NCBI GenBank assembly: GCA_021781095.1
Contig: JAJXXM010000193.1
Coordinates: forward strand, 1-12,785
Direction of reading: 5' to 3'
Origin: a bacterium
GTDB lineage: Bacteria > Eremiobacterota > Eremiobacteria > Baltobacterales > Baltobacteraceae
Length of the DNA: 12,785 bases
Of the stretch, positions 6,515 through 12,785 are shown piece after piece. Made by a program: the position numbers and the translations under genes. The notes under the pieces are model-generated. The model was given only the letters and a program-made list of their open reading frames with translations, ran no database searches and was not told where the DNA came from. Position 1 is the stretch's first letter, and each line of letters opens with the position of its first letter.

Positions 6515-7554
6515 AATTTAATCGTGAGGTCGACGCCGGCGCGTAATTGCGTCTGGTTCGGCGTCAATTGCAGATTATCGTTAAATCGGTATTGCCGCGC
6601 TTGGAAGGTGAGCGTCGCCGGCGCGTGCGGCAACGTATACGTCAATCTCCCAAAGTACCGGCTATCGTTCCCCGAGAGCGTCGTCGGCGATAACGATCCG
6701 TACGTTCCGACGAGCGTTCCGCTGCGATAGCCCAATCCGACCGTGAAGCGCGGCGAGACCGGTACGGCGAGGCTCGCGCCGATGCTCGAACTGGTGATAT
6801 CGTTGAATGCCGCCGGGGGCAGCACGAGCCGGCTGACGCCATCGAAACCGAGCGTCGGGTCGAGCGTCGGCGAGGGATTCTCCGACGAGATCAATCCGCG
6901 CGAGCGATGTTCGAAGCGGCTCGAGAGCCCGAGCGTTACCGTGCGTCCGGCGGCGTGCAGCGAGATATTCGTTCGTCCGCCGAGCACCTGGTCGTTCGCC
7001 GGCGGCAGCGGCATGAGTAAACCATCCTGCGCGCGTTGCGTCGTTTTTAATTCGACGCTCGTCTTCGCACCGCGAATCGCGCCGATGAGGCGCCCGAGGA
7101 GATTCGGTCGCTGTTGCGATTGCTGGAATGCCGGGTGCTGCGACGGGTCGCCGAAATCGAAGTGCAGCGGCTCGGGTGAGGCTTGGTCGAAACTCTCGCC
7201 GACCGTCACCGGCTGCGGCGTACGGAAGCGCGCGGTGCCGACGCTGACGAGCCGGACCGGCGCGACCGCGGCGCCGAAGCGAACGCCGTCGGCGATCTTC
7301 GGGGCCTCCACCGCGAACGAGAGCGCCGTCAGGAGATCGGGAACGATCGAGGGAGCTTGCGGCGCATCGGCGGCGCCCTGCGGAAGGTGCGGGAGCAGGT
7401 TGAGCCCGCGCAGCGCCCCTGGGACGCTCGGGGACGCGGTCGAGGAACCGAGATGGAAGACCTCGGCACCGACCTGGAGCCCCTGCGCGGAGGCAGAGGC
7501 AAAGAAGAGCACCCCTGCGAGCACTCCCGCGAAGATCCCGTATAGGCCCTTCAC
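6511..7554 (-). CDS. Putative beta-barrel outer-membrane protein
   Basis: Unrecognised protein of 347 aa with outer-membrane features. GTG at 7554-7552 is chosen over a farther upstream start because GGAGG lies 9 bases before it and the product then starts with a clean signal peptide: MKGLYGIFAGVLAGVLFFAS followed by ASA-Q, cleavage near residue 23. Much of the mature chain alternates hydrophobic and polar residues; several segments in the second half are strand-like (SIGASLAVPVS, FTVGLGYRSGTLVG, RYFGRLTYTLP, ATLTFQARQYRF). The chain ends AGVDLTIKF, matching the C-terminal beta-signal with terminal Phe used for BAM insertion. A mid region (about 60-160) is low in strand pattern and may be periplasmic or a plug. 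It is too short for LptD and has no LptD-like features. It heads a group with the TPR and glycosyltransferase genes. Confidence 0.8.
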   Translation of the reverse strand: MKGLYGIFAGVLAGVLFFASASAQGLQVGAEVFHLGSSTASPSVPGALRGLNLLPHLPQGAADAPQAPSIVPDLLTALSFAVEAPKIADGVRFGAAVAPVRLVSVGTARFRTPQPVTVGESFDQASPEPLHFDFGDPSQHPAFQQSQQRPNLLGRLIGAIRGAKTSVELKTTQRAQDGLLMPLPPANDQVLGGRTNISLHAAGRTVTLGLSSRFEHRSRGLISSENPSPTLDPTLGFDGVSRLVLPPAAFNDITSSSIGASLAVPVSPRFTVGLGYRSGTLVGTYGSLSPTTLSGNDSRYFGRLTYTLPHAPATLTFQARQYRFNDNLQLTPNQTQLRAGVDLTIKF

Positions 7555-7563
7555 TTCTTCCAG

Positions 7564-7568
7564 CCTCC
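7564..7568 (-). promoter_or_regulatory. Shine-Dalgarno GGAGG of the barrel gene
   Basis: GGAGG on the minus strand, 9 bases before GTG 7554. It is one of the strongest ribosome-binding sites in the window and decides the start of the barrel protein. Confidence 0.75.
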
Positions 7569-7602
7569 GATTGGTCGGGCGAACAATAGCCCGTGGACTA
7601 CT

Positions 7603-7608
7603 ATTATC
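7603..7608 (-). promoter_or_regulatory. Possible -10 box upstream of the barrel gene
   Basis: GATAAT on the minus strand about 50 bases before the barrel start, in the 80-bp gap after yqgF. No good -35 box at 16-18 bp. No terminator hairpin is visible after yqgF, so readthrough from the upstream operon is also possible. Confidence 0.3.
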
Positions 7609-7634
7609 GGTCGCACGAGCCACGCCCTACAGCT

Positions 7635-8042
7635 TTAACGGTCGGAGCGCGCCCGAAGTTTCTCCGCGAAGCGGCGCGCGATTAATTCGGCGGCAAAATC
7701 GTCGATCGGCCGAGGCGGCACGAGCATCCCGCGCGGGATGAAGCGGCGCCACCCCCTCGGCGGATTCGCTTCGAAATAGAGCTTCCGGGCCTCGAGCGTC
7801 GTGCTGGTCTCGTCGACCCGTTCGCAGGGAAGGCCGAGCTCCCCCAGGTGGTCGAGCGTCTCGGTCCCACGGGTCCCACCGCCGACCGCGATCGCACGGA
7901 CCCCATAGCGTTCGACCAGCGGGCGAACCTCGTCGAGCAGGGACTCGGGGCGAAGGATCCCCCGGAAGGGCACCTCGCCGCTCTCGGTGAGGACGGCGAC
8001 GCCGATCTTGCGCGAACCCGGATCGACGCCGAGAACGGTCAC
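7635..8042 (-). CDS. yqgF: YqgF/RuvX-family RNase H-like nuclease
   Basis: Putative pre-16S rRNA processing nuclease / Holliday junction resolvase-like protein, 135 aa, the usual size for the family. GTG at 8042-8040 overlaps the upstream TGA as GTGA and gives the canonical first strand VLGVDPGSRKIGVAV. Candidate metal ligands are D7, E79 within DETSTT (78-82) and D114/D115 in IDDFAAELI. The usual VGLP-type second motif is here AVGGGTRGTETLD, and an unusual basic Pro-rich loop (about 93-112) precedes the last acidic motif. It closes the envelope operon; its role is cytoplasmic and likely unrelated to LPS, so the co-location is probably just operon packing. A RuvC-like or other RNase H-fold subgroup is the main alternative. 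Confidence 0.85.
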   Translation of the reverse strand: MTVLGVDPGSRKIGVAVLTESGEVPFRGILRPESLLDEVRPLVERYGVRAIAVGGGTRGTETLDHLGELGLPCERVDETSTTLEARKLYFEANPPRGWRRFIPRGMLVPPRPIDDFAAELIARRFAEKLRARSDR

Positions 8043-9010
8043 GCGCCCGCGCTCTGCCCCGGTTGCAGGAGCGTCACCACGATGGGAATCTGCCCCTCTT
8101 GCAAGTAGGTGTGCGGGTAGATATCGGTCGCCGCCCACGCCACGAGCAGATAGCTGCCGTGCCCGCTTTTGAGGAGCTGCTGCATGCGCGAAAGCGAGGG
8201 ATAGACGCTCACCGGCGTGATGTTCGCGACCAATGCCGATGAAAGGCCGCGGTTCTGCAGCACCTGAGCGACGGCGTTGCTGAGCTGTCGGATACTCAAG
8301 TTGACGTTCACGTTCCGGCCGGCGTCGATTTTAAATTCGACGATCTGCGTTTTCGCCGGATAGACCAACGTGTCGGGAACCGAATCGAGGCTGAGATCGA
8401 TGCGATCGTTCACGAAAAGATTGCGGTGCGCGACGGCGATGAGCAACACGTTGGCGCGGCCGTTCAAGAAGCCCAGCTGCGGGCTGCTCGCCGTCGCGTC
8501 CAACCGTTGGTAGGTGCCCTTCGGCACGCGCGCCGGTTTCAGGCCGAACGGCACGTAGGTTTGGTTGACGAACTTCACCGTATCGTCGAAGAACGCGCGC
8601 ATGATCTCCTTGCGGCGAGCGACGTTGGATCCTTGGGGAATCGTTGCGTAAAAATCGGTCATCAAACTATCGACGCCGACGACCAATCGCCCGGTATTCA
8701 CTTTCTTGCCAAGCTCGCGTTCGCGTTGTTGCAGCGTTGAAATCTCGCGGTTGACCGATGCCAACTTAAAGAACGCCGTCTGCACGTCGCGAGAGGCGAA
8801 GAGGGCGACGCCGACCACCGCCGAGGCGATCAACATTCCCGTCGCGACCGCCACGATCGTCGAGGTGTAGCGCGGACGAATATTGAAGAGCGTCAGCCGT
8901 TTGCGCCCGACCTGGTGGCCGACGCGATCGCCGACGTAGGAGATGCCGCCCGCTAAGAGCACGATGCCGAGGATGAGGAGCGAGCCGCGCAGATCGTCGA
9001 GAAAATTCAT
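8039..9010 (-). CDS. DUF3084-like membrane protein
   Basis: 323-aa inner-membrane protein of unknown function. Start ATG 9010 lies 4 bp after the permease stop. Two transmembrane segments (about 8-25 and 50-72) flank the family's signature cytoplasmic stretch YVGDRVGHQVGRKRLTLFNI followed by RPRYTS. A short coiled coil (about 84-105, with VNREISTLQQRERELGKKV) follows. The remaining 200 or so residues form a soluble, probably periplasmic domain with mixed alpha/beta pattern and no enzyme motif. From memory, DUF3084 proteins occur in cyanobacteria, Deinococcus-Thermus and other deep lineages without a settled function. Position between lptF/G and yqgF in a coupled operon suggests an envelope role; this is inference. 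Confidence 0.8.
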   Translation of the reverse strand: MNFLDDLRGSLLILGIVLLAGGISYVGDRVGHQVGRKRLTLFNIRPRYTSTIVAVATGMLIASAVVGVALFASRDVQTAFFKLASVNREISTLQQRERELGKKVNTGRLVVGVDSLMTDFYATIPQGSNVARRKEIMRAFFDDTVKFVNQTYVPFGLKPARVPKGTYQRLDATASSPQLGFLNGRANVLLIAVAHRNLFVNDRIDLSLDSVPDTLVYPAKTQIVEFKIDAGRNVNVNLSIRQLSNAVAQVLQNRGLSSALVANITPVSVYPSLSRMQQLLKSGHGSYLLVAWAATDIYPHTYLQEGQIPIVVTLLQPGQSAGA

Positions 9011-9014
9011 CGCG

Positions 9015-10132
9015 TTACACCGCCGCCATTCTTAAGAGCCGTCGCAAACCGATCGCGGTGAAAATCGCGTTGGGCATCCACACCAAGAGCGGCGCGATCG
9101 CGATAAAATTCTGCGCGAGGTACGAGAAGATCGTCAGGACGACGTAATAGATAAACGCAATCGCCACCGCGAGACCGAATCCCAGGCTCGCGCCCCCGCC
9201 GCCGCCGCGCAACGCGCGAATGCCGAACGGAATCGCCATCAGCACGAAAACGAAGCACGCGAACGGGCGCGCCAATTTTTCGTGAAACGCGACCAGATAT
9301 TTCCGCAGTCCGTTTCCCGTGAGTTGCCCCGTTCGGATGAGTGCCGCAATCTGCCGCCTGCTCATGGCGTCGGGATCGTTATGGGTGAGCCGCTCGACGA
9401 TATCGGCGGGCTGTTCGCCGATCGAGAGCTCCTGTTGCGCCACGTGCGGCTCGGAGAGCGTGACGCCGTTGGCATCGAAGCGATAGGCGCTGACGTCGTT
9501 GAGCAGCCAGCTATTCGCTTGAAAATCGGCGCGCTTGGCGAAGATGATCTGCACCGGCGTATTCGAGGCGTCGTACTGCACCAACGTGACGTTGAGCAGC
9601 GCCTGCGAGTGCGGCTCGTACCCCGTGGCGATGGTGACTTGGCGGCCGCCGCCGGGAAGCGGTGCCGAGACCGTAAGGTCTTGGTTGAACGCGCTGGTAT
9701 GGGTGATCGCGCTGTCTTCGATCGCGCTCACCTGCGAAGCGGCGAACGGAACGACGTTCTCTTGCACGATATAATCGACGAACGAGACGACGAGTCCGGC
9801 GATCAGCAGCGCGCTGACGATGCGCACGAAGGAGATGCCGCCGGCCTTCATGGCGGTAATCTCGCTATCGGCGGAGAGGCGTTGGATCGCCAACAGCGTT
9901 CCGAGCAGGAGCGCCATCGGAATGACCAGCACGACCATTCCGGGGATCTGCCAAATGAAAATCGCGATCGCCGCGCCGAGCGGCGCGTGGTCGTTGCTGA
10001 CGAGGCGCCCGAGCGCGAGAATCTGCGTCGCGGCGAAGATGAGCGTAAACGCCGAGAGGCCGAAGCCGAACGGGCCGGCGAGTTCGAGCAGAACGTATCG
10101 GTCGAGAATCGTTCGGCACGCCAGCGCACGAA

Positions 10133-10136
<4 letters not shown>
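9015..10136 (-). CDS. LptF/LptG-family LPS export permease
   Basis: Transmembrane part of the Lpt extractor that lifts LPS from the inner membrane, 373 aa, normal family length. GTG at 10136-10134 overlaps the lptB stop as GTGA. Three N-terminal helices (about 17-42, 53-80, 104-124) are followed by a periplasmic jellyroll-like domain (about 125-285) and three C-terminal helices (about 288-310, 316-338, 342-362). Family landmarks include LDRYVLLELAGPF near the start, the coupling-type stretch RLSADSEITAMKAGGIS and HEKLARPFACFVFVLMAIPF before helix 4. LptF and LptG cannot be told apart by eye. Only one permease gene is present, so it either forms a homodimer or pairs with a subunit encoded elsewhere. 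Confidence 0.92.
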
Positions 10137-10869
<733 letters not shown>

Positions 10870-10873
<4 letters not shown>

Positions 10874-11409
10874 TCTATTCTCACCTTGGAGAGCGCGATA
10901 TCGGCATCGACGGTCCGGCCGACCGCGTTCATTCCGCGTTCGCCGTACACGTGAACGTCACCGCTACCGTGAAGCGATTGCGTGCCGCGCCGGTAGAGCA
11001 GGGTCCGGCACGTGAGGCGCACCCCGGCCTTGTTCTCGGCGCGAACCCCGCCGCTCATCTCGATCGAGCCATCCCGTTCGTCGACGATCGCATACGGCGA
11101 ATCGGCGACCAGCGTCGAGCCGTCGCGAGCGGTGAAGGTCACGCGAACGTCGCTCAAGCGCACGCGCGCGTCGCTCGCCGCACCGATGCTGTGGATCGTC
11201 CGTGCGAGGAGTTGGTACTCCCGCGTGTTGTTGCGGCGCGTCTGCACGATGCGAATCGGTCGCTTCGCACTGCCGACCGCTCGTACGGTTAGGGAGGGCA
11301 AGCCGGGAGAATGCGTCGGGCTCGGGCTCGGAGCGCCGTGCGGCGGCTGCGGCGAGGAGCATGCCGCGAGCCCGAAGACTGCGAGAATCAGCGCTGCGCC
11401 GCGTTTCAT
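10870..11409 (-). CDS. lptC: LptC-like LPS export protein, predicted lipoprotein
   Basis: Periplasmic bridge component that receives LPS from LptF/G, 179 aa. Instead of the usual transmembrane anchor it has a short signal peptide ending in a lipobox L14-A15-A16-C17, then a Pro/Ser-rich linker to about residue 36. The rest shows the LptC/OstA beta-jellyroll pattern: REYQLLARTIHS, then VRLSDVRVTFTARDGSTLVA, IEMSGGVRAENKAGVRLTCR and a GSGDVHVYGERGMNAVGR stretch. LptA is an alternative because the folds are shared, but the N-terminal layout and the place directly before lptB favour LptC. ATG 11409 overlaps the upstream stop as ATGA. Ser18 after the cysteine would direct outer-membrane sorting under E. 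coli rules. Confidence 0.82.
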
Positions 11410-12626
11410 CGGGATTCACCCATTCCATAGCGAGCGCTCGCTAATGCCAGCGCCATGGTCGGCAGCCAGAGCCCGAAGAGCACCAGCGTCGAGGTATCGA
11501 TCGTGCCCTGCACGAGCGTGCCGACGAGCCCGGCGACGATCGCGCCCGAGAGCACGCGTGCGCGCGGATCGGCGGCGGCGAAACGACGCATCCATTCGCG
11601 GCCGAATCGCCACCATGCCGCGAGCATCGCCAGCAACCCGATGATTCCCGTCTCGGCAAGCAGCGTGAGATAGAGATCGTGCGCGTGATAGGCGACCGCG
11701 TCGCCGTCGGGGAGCCGAAGGTGCGCGTAGATCGTGCCGAAGGTGAACGGCCCGCTTCCCGTCAGCGGAAAGCGGCGGACGATGCCCAATGCCGTTTGCC
11801 AAATCGAGAGTCGCGTAAAATTCTCGCTGGGATCGTGATGGACGTTAAACGCAATCGCGACGGCGACGGCGGTGAACGCGGCGACGGCAATTGCCAGCGT
11901 TCGTTGTTTGCGTCGGTCGCGAATGACGAGGAGCGCATAGGCGATCCCCGCGCAGCCCGCGGCGACCCATCCGGTTCGCGAAAAACTCAACGCCAACGCC
12001 ACGATGCCGCTCGCCGCGGCGAACGCCGCGAGCGCTCGCAGCCACGGGTGGTGCGAGAGCGAGGCGACGGCGAGAGCGATGGGAACGATAACCAGCACGT
12101 ATCCCGCGAGTTCGCCCGGAAGGATGAAGCTCCCCACCGCGCGCCCGTGCTGCGCGGCATAGATCGCCGCCGGGCGATGGAGCAGCACCGCGGCGATCGC
12201 GACCACGAAGGCGAGCGATGCTGCGCTCAGCAGGCCGGTAAACATGACCGCGCCGTTTTCACGCTCATCGTAACTGGTGAGGATGCCGACGTGCCAGAGA
12301 ATGCCGAGCAGAAAAATCCCCAGAAACACGATGCCGTAGAGCGGCGCGAATCCCAATGCCGCCGAGAGCAGCGCCGCGCCGAGCCAGAACAGCAGCGGCA
12401 GCAGCATCGGCTGCTCGACGCGCTTCACGAAGACGAGCGCGCTGCCCCCGACGGCCGCGAGCAGCCCCATCGCCGCGAGAATTGTGAGTGCGGCGCCGTG
12501 CGAGAGCATCGAGACCCCCGGTATGCTCGCCGGCGTCAGCATGATGAACGATGGGAAGAGCGGCAGGCATGCAAACGCGAGCGCACAGCCGAGCGCGAGG
12601 ATGCGTTTCAGTGCGGGTTGAGACAT
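11406..12626 (-). CDS. O-antigen ligase/polymerase family (Wzy_C) membrane protein
   Basis: Polytopic inner-membrane protein, 406 aa, with about 10-12 hydrophobic helices. The Wzy_C domain is marked by LSFSRTGWVA, then RLSIWQTALGIVRRFPLTGS with following GPFTFG, and the periplasmic-loop motif YHAHDLYL with H314 and H316; Arg and His of these loops act in WaaL-type ligases. Members either ligate undecaprenyl-linked glycan to lipid A core or polymerise repeat units; sequence alone does not separate them. ATG 12626 has GAGAGGG 7 bases upstream and lies 19 bp inside the end of the upstream gene. Being between an lpxB-like gene and lptC favours a role in completing LPS or an equivalent glycolipid before export. 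Confidence 0.9.
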   Translation of the reverse strand: MSQPALKRILALGCALAFACLPLFPSFIMLTPASIPGVSMLSHGAALTILAAMGLLAAVGGSALVFVKRVEQPMLLPLLFWLGAALLSAALGFAPLYGIVFLGIFLLGILWHVGILTSYDERENGAVMFTGLLSAASLAFVVAIAAVLLHRPAAIYAAQHGRAVGSFILPGELAGYVLVIVPIALAVASLSHHPWLRALAAFAAASGIVALALSFSRTGWVAAGCAGIAYALLVIRDRRKQRTLAIAVAAFTAVAVAIAFNVHHDPSENFTRLSIWQTALGIVRRFPLTGSGPFTFGTIYAHLRLPDGDAVAYHAHDLYLTLLAETGIIGLLAMLAAWWRFGREWMRRFAAADPRARVLSGAIVAGLVGTLVQGTIDTSTLVLFGLWLPTMALALASARYGMGESR

Positions 12627-12785
12627 GCTGCAGCCCTCTCGGCGATGCGTCGCGTCGCACCGGGTTCGCCCATGCGTTCGCGCCCGATCTCGCCCATGCG
12701 CGCGCGCAGCGCTTTATCGGCGAGCAGCGCGGCGAGCCGTTCTCCGGCTCGCTCGGGATCGCTCGGGAGCATCGTCATGGCATCG
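12608..12785 (-). CDS. lpxB: Lipid-A-disaccharide synthase-like glycosyltransferase (C-terminal fragment)
   Basis: Only the last 58 residues are in the window; the N-terminus lies beyond the right edge. The frame starts at 12784 and stops with TGA at 12610-12608. The visible tail has DPERAGERLAALLADKALRA followed by the motif GEPGATRRIAERA. This matches the end of LpxB, which typically has a (L)G-x-PGA-x-R-x-A stretch before the terminus. MurG or another GT-B enzyme is the alternative, since all share the helical C-terminal tail. LpxB makes the lipid A disaccharide from UDP-diacylglucosamine and lipid X; here it would head the operon. The 19-bp overlap with the O-antigen ligase gene suggests coupled translation. 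Confidence 0.6.
   Translation of the reverse strand, partial: DAMTMLPSDPERAGERLAALLADKALRARMGEIGRERMGEPGATRRIAERAAACLNPH

Noticed and set aside
6743..7741. 332-codon plus-strand open frame
   Set aside because: Antisense to the barrel gene and the end of yqgF; Ser/Arg/Pro-rich with no recognisable domain, while the minus strand has signal peptide, GGAGG site and a barrel-type C-terminus.

Overview
This is a GC-rich chromosomal segment from a diderm (LPS-type) bacterium. The genes are tightly packed, many start with GTG, and neighbours on the minus strand often overlap by 4 bp. An outer-membrane lipid export set, an O-antigen ligase-type protein and a beta-barrel with a terminal Phe show that there is an outer membrane. 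The lineage cannot be fixed from sequence reading alone. The gene style (single LptF/G-type permease, DUF3084 protein, short YqgF, lipoprotein LptC) suggests an uncultured or deep-branching phylum such as Eremiobacterota rather than a proteobacterium; this is a low-confidence inference. I see no tRNA, rRNA, CRISPR array, insertion sequence or phage gene.

Layout. (1) 1-1085, minus: dnaX, cut off at the window's left edge. (2) 1086-1250: divergent intergenic region with two small hairpins and an inverted repeat. (3) 1251-2888, plus: a RecQ helicase whose C-terminus carries a UvrD/PcrA-like Tudor-type tail. (4) 2896-4653, plus: a large secreted protein of unknown function with a Pro/Ser-rich stalk, 7 bp behind recQ. 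(5) 4632-7554, minus: a GT4 glycosyltransferase, a membrane-anchored TPR protein and a beta-barrel outer-membrane protein, transcribed in the order barrel, TPR, glycosyltransferase. The glycosyltransferase and the secreted-protein gene converge and overlap by 22 bp. (6) 7635-12785, minus: an envelope operon transcribed in the order lpxB-like (partial), O-antigen ligase/polymerase, lptC, lptB, lptF/G, DUF3084, yqgF, with overlaps or a 4-bp gap at every junction.

How the genes work together. The right-hand operon links the end of lipid A assembly (LpxB-like), glycan transfer or polymerisation (Wzy_C/WaaL-like) and the inner-membrane LPS extractor (LptB with LptF/G, and LptC). LptA, LptD and a second LptF/G subunit are not in the window. 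The barrel, TPR and glycosyltransferase genes continue the same direction after an 80-bp gap and plausibly belong to the same surface-building programme. The left part (dnaX, recQ) is replication and repair and is unrelated in function. The most interesting single item is the RecQ with a UvrD-type C-terminal domain. Next are the lipoprotein form of LptC, the unknown secreted protein, and the probable CTG start of the TPR gene.
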